DNA of 64,000 nt, taken from NCBI GenBank assembly GCA_041690255.1, contig JAWLHU010000009.1, positions 219,937 to 283,936 on the forward strand. The letters run 5' to 3'. This document shows, piece by piece, positions 22,540 to 31,567 of this stretch. The translations under genes were made by a program, and so were the position numbers. Origin of the DNA: JAWLHU01 sp041690255. Lineage in GTDB: Bacteria; Bacillota; Sulfobacillia; Symbiobacteriales; Symbiobacteriaceae. The notes under the pieces are model-generated. The model was not told where the DNA came from and did not search any database. It worked only from the letters and a program-made list of their open reading frames with translations. Within the stretch, counting starts at the first letter, position 1, and the number at the start of each line of letters is the position of its first letter.

Positions 22540-24441
22540 ATGGCGACCGCTGTTGAGAAAACGCTTGGCGTCTTGCCGCGACCCACTGCCCAGACCGGCT
22601 TCTGGTCCTGGGTGACCACGGTGGACCACAAGCGGATCGGCATTATGTACGGCATTACCGCATTCCTCTTCTTCCTGGTGGGCGGCCTGGAGGCGTTCCT
22701 GATTCGCCTGCAGCTTATGAAGCCCGGCCTGGAGGTGGTCGGTGCAACCACCTTCAACGCCCTCTTCACCATGCACGCCACGACCATGATCTTCATGGCG
22801 ATCATGCCCCTGCTAGCCGCATTCATGAACTACCTGCTGCCGATCATGATCGGGGCGCGCGACGTCGCCTTCCCCCGATTGAACGCCTTCTCTTACTGGT
22901 CCTACCTCTTCGGCGGTATCTTCATCAACACCGGCTGGCTCATGGGCGCCGGCACCGGTAACGTCCCGAACTCCGGCTGGTTCGGCTACGCCAACCTGAC
23001 CTCGGTCAAGTTCAGCGCCGGCCTCGGCCCGGACTTCTGGACCCTGGGCCTGCTCCTGCTGGGCATCGGTACCCTGGTCTCCGGCTTCAACTTCCTGGTG
23101 ACGATCCTCAACATGCGGGCCCCGGGCATGTCCCTCATGAAGATGCCGATCTTCGTCTGGACCTCCCTGGTCACCTCCGTGCTGGTGATCTTCTCCTTCC
23201 CGGCGATCACCGTCGCCCTGATCATGCTCCTCTTCGACCGGACCTTTGCGACCAACTTCTTCAACGTCGACATGGGCGCCAGCGTCGTCTTCTGGCAGCA
23301 CCTTTTCTGGACCTTCGGCCACCCCGAGGTCTACATTCTGATCCTGCCTGCCATGGGCATCGTCTCGGAGATCCTGCCGACCTTCTCCCGCAAGCCGCTC
23401 TTCGGCTACTCGGTCATGGTCTTCTCGACAGCGCTGATCGGCTTCCTCGGCTTCACGGTCTGGAGCCATCACATGTTCTCCGTCGGCATGGGGCCCGTGG
23501 TCAACTCGATCTTCTCCCTGACTACGATGATGATCGCCGTCCCAACCGGTGTGAAGATCTTCAACTGGCTCTCGACCATGTGGAACGGCCAGGTGAAGCT
23601 GACCACGGCCATGCTCTTCGCCATCGGGTTCATCATGTGCTTCACGATCGGTGGTCTGTCGGGCTTCATGCACGCCTCTGCCCCCTCTGACACCCAGCAG
23701 ACCGACACCTACTTTATCGTGGCGCATATCCACTACGTCCTGATCGGTGGCTCGATCTTCGCTATCTTCGGCGGCATCTTCTACTGGTTCCCGAAGATGT
23801 TCGGCCGGATGCTGGACGAGAAGCTGGGCAAGCTCGCCTTCTGGACGATCTTCATCGGCTTTAACACCTTCGCCTTCCCCTTCCACTTCCTCGGCCTGAT
23901 GGGCATGCCCCGCCGGCAGTACACCTACGCCGCCGACATGGGCTGGAACTTCTGGAACATGGTCTCGACGATCGGTGTCTTCATTCTGACCGCCGGTATT
24001 CTGATCTTCATCTACAACTTCGCGCAGACCATACGGAAGCCAATCGGCGCACCGGCCGATCCCTGGGATGGTCGGACGCTGGAGTGGACGATCCCCTCTC
24101 CCGTCCCGGCCTACAACTTCCTCCAGATTCCCCAGGTGGGCCTGCGCGACGCCTTCTGGTTCTCCAAGTACCCCGAGAAGGGGCAGAAGCCGGAGGAGGC
24201 CCTCTCCTACCCGGAGCAGAGCCGGCGTACCCTGATCCACATGCCCGGTCAGTCCTACATGCCGGCCCTGCTGGCGCTGGGCCCGACGATCCTTTCCTAC
24301 GGCCTGCTCTACTACCGCAGCGGCAAGCCCTTCGCCCTGCCGGGCATGATCCTCGGCGTCCTGCTGACGCTCCTCGGCTTCTGGGGCTGGGCCTTCGAGG
24401 GTGAGGGCGGCAGCATGATCGAACCGGAGGAGGGTCACTAA
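22540..24441 (+). CDS. ctaD: Cytochrome c oxidase subunit I
   Basis: 633 residues, twelve or more membrane helices. The six haem/copper histidines are present: MHATTM (low-spin haem), HPEVY with its cross-linkable Tyr, WSHHMF (CuB pair) and VAHIHY. The K-channel Lys in VPTGVKIFNW is present. Departures from the usual wording are WSHH for WAHH and AHIHY for AHFHY. It catalyses oxygen reduction and proton pumping. GGGAGG lies ahead of the ATG; the subunit III gene begins on the next base after its stop. Confidence 0.97.
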   Translation: MATAVEKTLGVLPRPTAQTGFWSWVTTVDHKRIGIMYGITAFLFFLVGGLEAFLIRLQLMKPGLEVVGATTFNALFTMHATTMIFMAIMPLLAAFMNYLLPIMIGARDVAFPRLNAFSYWSYLFGGIFINTGWLMGAGTGNVPNSGWFGYANLTSVKFSAGLGPDFWTLGLLLLGIGTLVSGFNFLVTILNMRAPGMSLMKMPIFVWTSLVTSVLVIFSFPAITVALIMLLFDRTFATNFFNVDMGASVVFWQHLFWTFGHPEVYILILPAMGIVSEILPTFSRKPLFGYSVMVFSTALIGFLGFTVWSHHMFSVGMGPVVNSIFSLTTMMIAVPTGVKIFNWLSTMWNGQVKLTTAMLFAIGFIMCFTIGGLSGFMHASAPSDTQQTDTYFIVAHIHYVLIGGSIFAIFGGIFYWFPKMFGRMLDEKLGKLAFWTIFIGFNTFAFPFHFLGLMGMPRRQYTYAADMGWNFWNMVSTIGVFILTAGILIFIYNFAQTIRKPIGAPADPWDGRTLEWTIPSPVPAYNFLQIPQVGLRDAFWFSKYPEKGQKPEEALSYPEQSRRTLIHMPGQSYMPALLALGPTILSYGLLYYRSGKPFALPGMILGVLLTLLGFWGWAFEGEGGSMIEPEEGH

Positions 24442-25050
24442 ATGGCACACGAGGCACACGGTCACGACTCCCATGCACATGTGACCAATACCGGCATTGA
24501 CAACCGGAAACTGGGCTTCTGGCTCTTCCTCTCTTCGGAGTCGGTCTTCTTCGCCTGCCTGATCGTGGGCTACCTGGTCTACCACGGCTCCAATAACGGC
24601 GGCCCGACCCCGCAGGATCTCTTCAACATCCCGCTGACCACGATCTCGACCTTCGTTCTGCTCATGTCCTCACTCGCCATGGTGCTGGGCGTCAACGCTG
24701 CCCAGCAGGGCGATAACAAGAAGGGCATGCTCTGGACAGCGATCACGGCCGGCATGGGCCTCGTCTTCCTGGGCTTCCAGGTCTACGAGTTCAGCCACTT
24801 CATCCACGAGGGGCTCACCCTCTCCTCCAGCCTCTTCGGCACCACCTTCTACGTGCTGACCGGTTTCCACGGCGCACACGTGGGGGTGGGCGTGATCTGG
24901 CTCCTCTCCCTCCTCTTCTACGGGCGGAAGGGCGGCCTGGGCGCCGACAAGGCGGATGATGTCGAGGTAGCCGGCCTCTACTGGCACTTCGTGGATATCG
25001 TCTGGATCGTCCTCTTTACCGTGATCTACCTGGTCGAATTCGTCAGCTAG
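24442..25050 (+). CDS. ctaE: Cytochrome c oxidase subunit III
   Basis: 202 residues with five membrane helices, a His-rich start (HEAHGHDSHAH) and family motifs GFWLFLSSESVFFACLI, TTFYVLTGFHGAHVGVGVIW and GLYWHFVDIVWIVLFTVIYL. This is the short, five-helix bacterial form. It stabilises subunit I. The start ATG directly abuts the ctaD stop, with GGAGGAGG inside the end of ctaD as ribosome binding site. Confidence 0.96.
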   Translation: MAHEAHGHDSHAHVTNTGIDNRKLGFWLFLSSESVFFACLIVGYLVYHGSNNGGPTPQDLFNIPLTTISTFVLLMSSLAMVLGVNAAQQGDNKKGMLWTAITAGMGLVFLGFQVYEFSHFIHEGLTLSSSLFGTTFYVLTGFHGAHVGVGVIWLLSLLFYGRKGGLGADKADDVEVAGLYWHFVDIVWIVLFTVIYLVEFVS

Positions 25051-25061
25051 GAGGGGCGAGT

Positions 25062-25376
25062 ATGAAGCCGGAAATCGGAACGGGCGCACAGGCCCAGATT
25101 AAGGGCCACGCCCATCCCACTGCGAAGACCTTCGTCTCGATCGGCCTGGTCCTGGCGGTGATTACCGCCGCAGAGTTCGGCACCTACTACGTGGCCGGCT
25201 GGGGCACGCTCATGTACATCACCCTGGCGGTGCTCTCGGTCGTCAAGTTCTGGCTGGTCGGCTCCTACTTCATGCACCTGCGCTATGAGCAGCGGATCCT
25301 TGCCGGCATCTTCGCTGTCGGGGTGGTCCTGGCCACCTTAATGGCCGTCGCCCTGAAGTACGTCAACCTGGCCTGA
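25062..25376 (+). CDS. ctaF: Cytochrome c oxidase subunit IV
   Basis: 104 residues with three membrane helices; HPTAKTFVSIGLVLAVITAAEFGTYY, LSVVKFWLVGSYFMHLRYE and the last helix fit the bacterial subunit IV family (CtaF/CyoD-like). A small accessory subunit of the oxidase. AGGAGGGGCG precedes the ATG, 12 bases after ctaE. A hairpin follows. Confidence 0.93.
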   Translation: MKPEIGTGAQAQIKGHAHPTAKTFVSIGLVLAVITAAEFGTYYVAGWGTLMYITLAVLSVVKFWLVGSYFMHLRYEQRILAGIFAVGVVLATLMAVALKYVNLA

Positions 25377-25384
25377 GGCCAACG

Positions 25385-25418
25385 GACCGGCGAGTTCAGG
25401 CTCGCCGGTCTCCTTTCT
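25385..25418 (+). terminator. Hairpin between ctaF and ctaG
   Basis: Perfect 10-bp stem GACCGGCGAG/CTCGCCGGTC with loop TTCAGG, then TCCTTTCT. Probably a partial terminator that lowers expression of ctaG relative to the oxidase subunits. Confidence 0.65.
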
Positions 25419-25434
25419 CACGAGGTGATCACAT

Positions 25435-26247
25435 ATGGCCGAACAGCTCGCGCTCTACCGTTTTGAGGACCTCTGGTACCCCGACGTGCTCGCCTGGATC
25501 ATCCTGGTGCAGGTGGCCTATCTCCTGGCGACCGGCATCTGGCGGCGTAGCTACCACTGGGGATCACCGGTCAGCCTGCGGCAGAAGATCTACTTCTCCC
25601 TGGGGCTCTGGACGATCTACCTGTCCGAGGGGACCCCCCTCCACCTCCTCTCCGAGCAGTACCTCTTCAGCGCCCACATGATCCAGCATGTCCTGCTCAC
25701 CCTGGTCATGCCGCCGCTGATCCTGCTGGGGCTGCCGGACTGGCTGCTCCGCCCGATCGCCCGGTGGAAGCCCACACGCCTGCTCATGAAGGTCCTGGTC
25801 CACCCGGTCGTGGCCCTGCTCACCTTCAACCTGATCTACTCCTTCTGGCACATGCCGATCGCATACGAGGCGATCCTGATCTACCACTGGTTCCACTTCG
25901 TCCAGCACCTGATCCTCGTCTTCACCGCCCTTATGATGTGGTGGCCGATCTGCTCCCCCCTCCCGGAACTCCCCCGCCTCTCCGAGGGCGGGCAGATGTT
26001 CTACATCTTCCTGATCGGCCTCTCGCAGATCGCCGTCTTCGGGGTGATCACCTTCGCCGAAGGGGTCATGTACGACTTCTACGCCCGGGCGCCCCGCCTC
26101 TGGGGGCTCGATCCGCAGACCGATCAGCAGCTGGCCGGCATTATCATGAAGATCGGCGGCATGGGGGTCTTCGTCTTCACCTGGTTCATGGTCTTCTTCC
26201 GCTGGGTGGCGAGGGAGGAGCGCACCGCGATCCCGCAGAGCCAGTAG
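25435..26247 (+). CDS. ctaG: CtaG-type caa3 oxidase assembly protein
   Basis: 270 residues with six to seven membrane helices and CtaG_caa3 features: EGTPLHLLSEQYLFSAHMIQHVLLTLVMPPLILLG, then FNLIYSFWHMPIAYEAILIYHWFHFVQHLILVFTALMMWWP. Many histidines in helices would suit copper handling. Bacillus CtaG is needed for caa3 but not quinol oxidase formation. ATG with GAGGTGATC upstream. Last gene of the oxidase cluster. Confidence 0.93.
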   Translation: MAEQLALYRFEDLWYPDVLAWIILVQVAYLLATGIWRRSYHWGSPVSLRQKIYFSLGLWTIYLSEGTPLHLLSEQYLFSAHMIQHVLLTLVMPPLILLGLPDWLLRPIARWKPTRLLMKVLVHPVVALLTFNLIYSFWHMPIAYEAILIYHWFHFVQHLILVFTALMMWWPICSPLPELPRLSEGGQMFYIFLIGLSQIAVFGVITFAEGVMYDFYARAPRLWGLDPQTDQQLAGIIMKIGGMGVFVFTWFMVFFRWVAREERTAIPQSQ

Positions 26248-26254
26248 AGCGGGC

Positions 26255-26286
26255 AAGGGCAGCAACCTCCTTTGGTTGCTGCCCTT
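26255..26286. terminator. Bidirectional terminator between ctaG and the cupin gene
   Basis: Perfect 13-bp stem AAGGGCAGCAACC/GGTTGCTGCCCTT with loop TCCTTT, followed by CTCGTT on the plus strand. It lies between two converging genes. Confidence 0.7.
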
Positions 26287-26316
26287 CTCGTTCCGATATA
26301 GAATATAGTGAGACGA

Positions 26317-26802
26317 TTAGCCCTTCGGCGGCAGGATGACGACACCGTACTTGGCCGCGGTGCCAATCAGGAAGGCCGCCTGTTCAGGGGTGGGCGGTCC
26401 GGCAGGAGCCGGGACCTCGTCAGCAGCCAGGGGCTGTCCCAGGGCCCGCATGAACTCCTCATGCCCGGCCGGGGCGCAGAGGACCAGCAAACGGCCCCAG
26501 GTGGAACCGGCGTTCCGGTAAGTCGCCACGGTCTCCCTGGGCACATAGGCAAAGGTTCCCGGCTTCAGGGGATAGATCTTCTCCTCCATCACCAGTTCGT
26601 ACTCGCCCTCCAGCACGAAAAAGGCCTCATCTTCACGGGTGTGGTAGTGCATGGGAGCGCCGCCGCCAGGCGGGGTATTAATCATGAGCAGGGAGTAGCT
26701 GTTTCGGGTATCTGCGCCAGTCGCCTTGATCGTGACAATATCTCCCACCACGTTCAGGCGCTCACCATCGTTCGGGGCCATAATCAGTAGCTTCGGATCC
26801 AT
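26317..26802 (-). CDS. Cupin-domain protein
   Basis: 161 residues forming a single cupin barrel: PMHYHTREDEAFFVLEGEYELVMEE holds the first metal motif (His, His, Glu) and AYVPRETVATYRNAGSTWGRLLVLCAPAGHEEF the second region. It may be a small dioxygenase, isomerase or ligand-binding protein; the substrate is unknown. The ribosome binding site (AGGACGTGATG) is moderate. It is divergent from the LuxR-type gene, sharing a control region with two dyads at 26826-26900. Confidence 0.82.
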   Translation of the reverse strand: MDPKLLIMAPNDGERLNVVGDIVTIKATGADTRNSYSLLMINTPPGGGAPMHYHTREDEAFFVLEGEYELVMEEKIYPLKPGTFAYVPRETVATYRNAGSTWGRLLVLCAPAGHEEFMRALGQPLAADEVPAPAGPPTPEQAAFLIGTAAKYGVVILPPKG

Positions 26803-26825
26803 TTCGCATCACGTCCTCGTCTGAA

Positions 26826-26900
26826 TTGGCTTGTCGTAGTGACATAGCCAAGTCTACAGCGAAGCAGTGCGCGTGGGATATCCCAGGACTCTGGGATATC
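26826..26900. promoter_or_regulatory. Two inverted repeats in a divergent control region
   Basis: Dyad 1 at 26826-26851 pairs TTGGCT with AGCCAA, with TGTC/GACA inside. Dyad 2 at 26877-26900 is perfect: GATATCCCAG-GACT-CTGGGATATC. Dyad 2 ends just before the ribosome binding site of the LuxR-type gene, a place where a bound regulator would block that gene. They are likely operators for the regulator itself and for the divergent cupin gene. Confidence 0.55.
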
Positions 26901-26918
26901 TGTGCGTGAGGAAGAAGG

Positions 26919-28046
26919 GTGGAACAGGTGGCCGATCATTCCTGGCGTACGGAAGGAGTCTTCAACCGAATCAAGGAGGCCTGCTATGCCGGACTCTCCC
27001 TGGAGGACCTGCAGCACACCATCCTGGAGCAACTCCGCAAGGAGATCAACTACGAGGCGTACTGCATAAACCGGGTGGATCCCACAACCGAGCTGATGAT
27101 TGGCAGCATTGGGGAAGGGGTTGGCGGAACAGAGGAAGTCCGGACGTTCTTGGAGCAGATCTACTTTGAGGACTACCTGCTGGACTTCAGACAACTCTCT
27201 CGCACCCGCCGCCCGGCACAACTGGTCTCCAAGGTAACCAACGGCCGGCTGGAGAAGGCGCTCCGTTACCGAATCCTTTTCAATGACTTGCGCCTTGGTG
27301 ACGAGTTGCGAGCCGTCTTCACCGCAGGCCACAGGCCCTGGGGTTCGGTTTCGCTCTTCCGTGGCGAGGGCGGTCCCTTCTTCGCAGAGAACGACCTGCA
27401 GCTAATGGTACGCCTGGCTCCCCACATAGGGGCGGGCATGCGTGCAGCCGTGCTGCGCAGCATGGAGCAGGGCCCATCGGCCGGAAACTCCATGCCCGGC
27501 ATGCTGCTGCTCCGGGAAGATGGTCGCCTGGAGTTCTACACGCCGGCCGCAGAGCGATGGCTGCTGGAGATTGAGGATTACCCGGGCCAGTGGGAGCTCC
27601 GCCGGGGACTGCCCGTGGCGGTAATCACCCTGACAGCCGCGCTGAAGCGTGCCCTCTCCATGCAGACCGAGGCCGAACAGGAGCTGCTTCCCCAGGTCAC
27701 CGTCCGAGGGCGCAGCGGCAGTTGGCTGACCCTTCACGCCTCCACCGTCGCCGGAGCGGGTGCAGCGTCCGGCCATACCACCGTGCTGATCGGCCCGGCT
27801 GTACCGGGTGATCTGGCCCGCATCCAGACCAGTGCGTACGGACTGACACCGCAGGAGGATGCCATCTGCCGGTTTGTGGTACAGGGCGCCACCACCCAGG
27901 AGATCGCAGGCGCCCTTTACATCACCCAATACACGGTCCAAGACCACCTCAAGCACATCTTCGAGAAGGTGGGGGTCCGATCCAGGCGGGAGCTGGTCAA
28001 GCAGCTCTACCTTCAGAGCGAGTTCTACGACCTGACTGGTCGGTAA
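26919..28046 (+). CDS. LuxR-type transcriptional regulator with GAF-like N-terminal region
   Basis: 375 residues. The last ~65 hold a LuxR/GerE helix-turn-helix (LTPQEDAICRFVVQGATTQEIAGALYITQYTVQDHLKHIFEKVGVRSRRELV). The N-terminal ~180 residues resemble the GAF-like region of a group of Firmicutes/actinobacterial LuxR proteins (ILEQLRKEINYEAYCINRVDPTTELMIG ... LRAVFTAGHRPWGSVSLFRGEGGPFFAENDLQLMVRLAPHIGAGMR), and a PAS-like region follows. There is no receiver domain, so it likely senses a small molecule. GTG start after GAGGAAGAAG. Two dyads lie directly upstream. Confidence 0.87.
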   Translation: MEQVADHSWRTEGVFNRIKEACYAGLSLEDLQHTILEQLRKEINYEAYCINRVDPTTELMIGSIGEGVGGTEEVRTFLEQIYFEDYLLDFRQLSRTRRPAQLVSKVTNGRLEKALRYRILFNDLRLGDELRAVFTAGHRPWGSVSLFRGEGGPFFAENDLQLMVRLAPHIGAGMRAAVLRSMEQGPSAGNSMPGMLLLREDGRLEFYTPAAERWLLEIEDYPGQWELRRGLPVAVITLTAALKRALSMQTEAEQELLPQVTVRGRSGSWLTLHASTVAGAGAASGHTTVLIGPAVPGDLARIQTSAYGLTPQEDAICRFVVQGATTQEIAGALYITQYTVQDHLKHIFEKVGVRSRRELVKQLYLQSEFYDLTGR

Positions 28047-28111
28047 AAAGGTGAACCCTTCCAGGGGAGTTCCGGTCTTATAGATAGCCACAGGCAAGGG
28101 AGGTTGATCCC

Positions 28112-29941
28112 GTGACCCAGCGCCCCGCCTACAAGTTCGAGCAGTTCTTTGCCGTTCGGCGCATTGGCGCCCTCTGCCCCGCACCGAATGGAGAGTCCGT
28201 CCTGTTCGTCAGTGACATCAGCGGTCAGTTGAACCTCTGGCAGGTCTCCAGCCAGGGGGGCTGGCCCCGCCAGCTCACCCTCTTCACCGACGACTCGGCC
28301 CGTGAGGCTGCCTTCTCGAAAGATGGCGCCAAGATCGCCTTCCTGGCAGACCACCATGGCGATGAGCAGTTCCAGGTCTACCTCATGGACGCCGTGGGCG
28401 GATGGCCCGAGAAGATCACGGACCGGCCCGATGTGCAGTACGCCATTGCCGGCGGCTCCTTCTCCCCCTGCGGCCGCTACCTGGCCTTCTCCGGTAACGC
28501 CGCTAACCCGCAGGATGTGGACATCTACCTCTACGATCTGCAGACCAAAGAGACCCGCCAGGTCACCCGGGGCGGAGGGATCTACTACTTCACCGGCTTC
28601 TCGCCGGACGGCAGCAAGATGACCGCCGTCAACTTCTACGGCAACACGAATCAAGACATATACCTGATCGATGTGGCCAGCGGGGAGATGCAGAACCTGA
28701 CCGCCCACGAGGGGCGGGAGGCAAAGTTCTTCCCGGCCGGTTGGCTGAAGGATGGCTCCGGCTTCTTCATGGCGACCAATGATGGCCGGGAGTTTGACGC
28801 CGTTGGCTATTACGATCTGGCGGCCGGCAAGTGGACCTACCTGATCACCGCGGACTGGGACATTGAGAACTTCGCCGTCAACGGGGACCGTTCGCTGATC
28901 GCCTATGTGGTCAACGAGGCGGGCAACTCGGTGCTGCATGTGATCGAGCGGGAGAGCGGCAAGTCGGTTGCCCTGCCCGCGATCCCCAAGGGCGTGATCT
29001 CGGAGATCGCCTTTGCCGGCAAGGACGAGCGGAAGCGGCTCTTCATTCAAATGGCCTCCTACGGCCAGGCGACCAATATCTACGTGCTGGACCTGGAGGC
29101 ACAGTCCTTCACCCAGGTGACCGAGTCGATGCTCGGCAACATTCCGGATGAGGTCTTCGTGGCGCCGGAGTTGGTCCACATTGAGTCCTTCGATGGCCTG
29201 AAGATCCCCGCCTGGCTCTACAAGCCCGACGGGATCGTGGCGGGCGAGCAGGTGCCCGCCGTCCTCTCGATCCACGGCGGACCCGAGGCCCAGGAGCGGA
29301 CCGGCTACAACTACGGTGGCTACTACCAGTACCTGCTCAGCCAGGGCGTGGCCGTGCTGGCCCCGAATATCCGGGGCTCCAGCGGCTTCGGCATAGGCTA
29401 CCAGAAGCGGATCCACCGGGACTGGGGCGGCGCCGAGCTGAAGGATATCGAGGCCTGCAACGCATTCCTCCGCTCCCTCGACTGGGTGAACAGCGAGAAG
29501 ATCGGTGTCTGGGGCGGCTCCTTCGGCGGCTTCGCCACCCTCTCCTCCGCCACCCGCCTGCCCGACCTCTGGGCCTGCGCCTGCGACTTCTGCGGTCCGT
29601 CTAACCTGGTCACCTTCCTCAAGTCGGTCCCGCCCCACTGGAAGCCCGCCATGAAGGCCTGGCTGGGCGACACCGAGGAGGATTACGACTTCCTCATGGA
29701 GCGCTCCCCGATCACCTACGTGGATCACGTGAAGGTCCCGCTCATGGTGGTCCAGGGCGCCACCGATCCCCGGGTCGTGAAGGCCGAGTCCGACCAGATG
29801 GTCGAGCGGCTCCGCTCCCTGGGGCGCGAGGTGGAGTATCTCGTCTTCGATGATGAGGGGCACGGCTTCACCAAGCGGGTCAACCAGTTGAAGGGCTACG
29901 GCGCGATGGCCGACTTCCTGGTCCGTCATCTAAAGGGATAG
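28112..29941 (+). CDS. S9-family prolyl oligopeptidase / acylaminoacyl peptidase-like serine peptidase
   Basis: 609 residues without signal peptide, so cytoplasmic. The first ~360 form WD40-like/TolB-type propeller repeats (SDISGQLNLWQVS, FSKDGAKIAFLAD, FSPCGRYLAFSG, FSPDGSKMTAV). The C-terminal alpha/beta hydrolase has the nucleophile Ser470 in GGSFGG, Asp552 in GATDPRV and His584 in DEGHGF. It cleaves short peptides or acyl amino acids from peptide N-termini. GTG start with GGGAGG upstream. It ends in a 17-bp-stem hairpin. Confidence 0.93.
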   Translation: MTQRPAYKFEQFFAVRRIGALCPAPNGESVLFVSDISGQLNLWQVSSQGGWPRQLTLFTDDSAREAAFSKDGAKIAFLADHHGDEQFQVYLMDAVGGWPEKITDRPDVQYAIAGGSFSPCGRYLAFSGNAANPQDVDIYLYDLQTKETRQVTRGGGIYYFTGFSPDGSKMTAVNFYGNTNQDIYLIDVASGEMQNLTAHEGREAKFFPAGWLKDGSGFFMATNDGREFDAVGYYDLAAGKWTYLITADWDIENFAVNGDRSLIAYVVNEAGNSVLHVIERESGKSVALPAIPKGVISEIAFAGKDERKRLFIQMASYGQATNIYVLDLEAQSFTQVTESMLGNIPDEVFVAPELVHIESFDGLKIPAWLYKPDGIVAGEQVPAVLSIHGGPEAQERTGYNYGGYYQYLLSQGVAVLAPNIRGSSGFGIGYQKRIHRDWGGAELKDIEACNAFLRSLDWVNSEKIGVWGGSFGGFATLSSATRLPDLWACACDFCGPSNLVTFLKSVPPHWKPAMKAWLGDTEEDYDFLMERSPITYVDHVKVPLMVVQGATDPRVVKAESDQMVERLRSLGREVEYLVFDDEGHGFTKRVNQLKGYGAMADFLVRHLKG

Positions 29942-29948
29942 CGCAGAC

Positions 29949-29987
29949 GATGACGGCCCGGTGCAGCGGATGCACCGGGCCGTCATC
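29949..29987. terminator. Strong bidirectional hairpin between converging genes
   Basis: Perfect 17-bp stem GATGACGGCCCGGTGCA/TGCACCGGGCCGTCATC with a 5-base loop, immediately downstream of both the S9 peptidase gene and the lysoplasmalogenase-like gene. T-tracts are weak on both sides. Confidence 0.7.
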
Positions 29988-29988
29988 T

Positions 29989-30621
29989 CTAGCCGAGAAC
30001 GCTCAGGGCGATCAGATACTGGGCCGCAAAGTAAGTGGACATGACCCCGAGGTCGGCCAACCGGTGGAACCGGATGAACCGGGCCCAGGCCAGGATCGCA
30101 TCGGAGAGGTAGAAGAGCAGGGCGCCGGCGATCAGCAGGGGCTGGCCGGTCCCGAACGCACGCCAGACCATGACGCTTATGACGCTCAGGTAAAGAAAGA
30201 CCGGCAGGAGCAGCCCCTTTCCGCCACTCTCAATCACACCGCGCCTCAGGAACCAGAAGTAGGGCAGCCCGACCACCGCCAGCCCCAGGGCGACCAGGCC
30301 GGCTGGTCCCCCGAGCGTCAGGGGTGCCTGGAAGGCAACCAGGTAGAAGAGATGGGCCATGAAGAATGAGAGCAGGCCGGGGATAAACCGGTCCGAGGGC
30401 AATACGAGAAAGATATCACCCGCCACCGAGAAGAGCAGGCCCGCAACGATGAGCCAGCCGTACGGCCCGGCCTCCGGCAGCCCGGTCGCCGCCAGGAGAA
30501 TGATCACCAGCATGGTCCCGGGTTTGGAGAGATACCGCCAGGTGCGCCGGTCCAACCAGATTGCAGCCAGATCAAGCAGGCCTATGATGAGGACCAGTGC
30601 GGAAAATACCCAAAATATCAC
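29989..30621 (-). CDS. YhhN/TMEM86-family membrane protein (lysoplasmalogenase-like)
   Basis: 210 residues with about eight membrane helices and YhhN signatures: YLSKPGTMLVIILLA, LLFSVAGDIFLVLPSDRFIPGLLSFFMAHLFYLVAF and GALLFYLSDAILAWARF. Family members hydrolyse lysoplasmalogens, with the two Asp residues (GDxxL and SDxxLA) in the site; both are present. Substrate in this organism is not known. GTG at 30621 chosen for AGGGGGTG five bases upstream. Confidence 0.88.
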   Translation of the reverse strand: MIFWVFSALVLIIGLLDLAAIWLDRRTWRYLSKPGTMLVIILLAATGLPEAGPYGWLIVAGLLFSVAGDIFLVLPSDRFIPGLLSFFMAHLFYLVAFQAPLTLGGPAGLVALGLAVVGLPYFWFLRRGVIESGGKGLLLPVFLYLSVISVMVWRAFGTGQPLLIAGALLFYLSDAILAWARFIRFHRLADLGVMSTYFAAQYLIALSVLG

Positions 30622-30753
30622 ATCGGCACCCCCTGTCGAATCTTCTATCATGCATAAGATTTCGGCAGTTGCGGCCCTAATCCCTTTATGCAACCCAGGG
30701 CGGAGTTGTGGCGTCTAATCGGTGGATGACGCTGTAAAGAAGGAGGCATGTCG

Positions 30754-31542
30754 ATGCACGCTCACCGTTATACTGCCGCCCTTGCTCTGGTCCTGGTCGC
30801 GACCCTGCTCTTTGCCGGCTGCGGCCAGACTCCGGAAAAACCCCCGACAACACCGGCGGCGGAGCAGCCTGCGCCGCCCAAGCGGCCTGAGTTGACCCCG
30901 CCCTTTGAAAGCGCCCTGATTGCCCTGAGAGATATGAACGAGGCGGCCAAAGTGAAGGACTGGGTGAAGACCAAGAATGAGGTCACCAAGTTCCGCACCG
31001 AGTGGGAGAAGGTCCGTTATGTCCTGCGGGACGAGGATCCCCGCCTGGAACAACACATTGAGGATGGCGCCGTGGAACTGGACCACGAGCTGACCAAGCC
31101 GGAGAACGAGATCCGTGTCTACGAGTTCGATGAGGAGGCCGTCAAGATCGGGCGCCTGCTCTCGCAGGCGGCGGAGCTGCTTGGCACGCCGATCAAAGAG
31201 GAGCTGATCCAGAGGGACCCGACCGCGGAGATCCCTTATAACAAGGAGCAGCGGATCGAGGTCACCCTGGTCGACCATAAGATCCTGCCTGAGGTGATCG
31301 AGGTGGACCAGCATACAAAGGTCACCTTTGTGGTCACCAACAAGGGAATGGATAACCACGAGTTCGTCATCGGCTACTACGCCCTGGAAGTGGAAGATGT
31401 GAAGCCGGGCGAGACGAAGGAACTCACCTTTGTCACGATCGATGCCGGCGAGTTCGAGACCGCCTGCCACTACCCGGGCCACTATGAGGTCGGCATGCAC
31501 GGCAAGCTGATCGTCAAGCCGGCCAAGCTGAAGCAGCAGTAG
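30754..31542 (+). CDS. Lipoprotein with C-terminal cupredoxin domain
   Basis: 262 residues. Signal with lipobox LLFAGC, a Pro-rich linker, a helical charged region (about 45-150), then a cupredoxin domain (about 160-262). Copper ligands His (DNHEFVIG), then Cys, His and Met in ACHYPGHYEVGMHG make a complete type 1 copper site, so it probably carries electrons outside the membrane. The ATG at 30754 is 7 bases after AGGAGG; the ATG at 30748 is too close to it. It has its own terminator. It could serve the caa3 oxidase five kilobases away, but that is only a guess. Confidence 0.85.
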   Translation: MHAHRYTAALALVLVATLLFAGCGQTPEKPPTTPAAEQPAPPKRPELTPPFESALIALRDMNEAAKVKDWVKTKNEVTKFRTEWEKVRYVLRDEDPRLEQHIEDGAVELDHELTKPENEIRVYEFDEEAVKIGRLLSQAAELLGTPIKEELIQRDPTAEIPYNKEQRIEVTLVDHKILPEVIEVDQHTKVTFVVTNKGMDNHEFVIGYYALEVEDVKPGETKELTFVTIDAGEFETACHYPGHYEVGMHGKLIVKPAKLKQQ

Positions 31543-31567
31543 GCTCGCCCAGCTCGTCCATAAGGAG

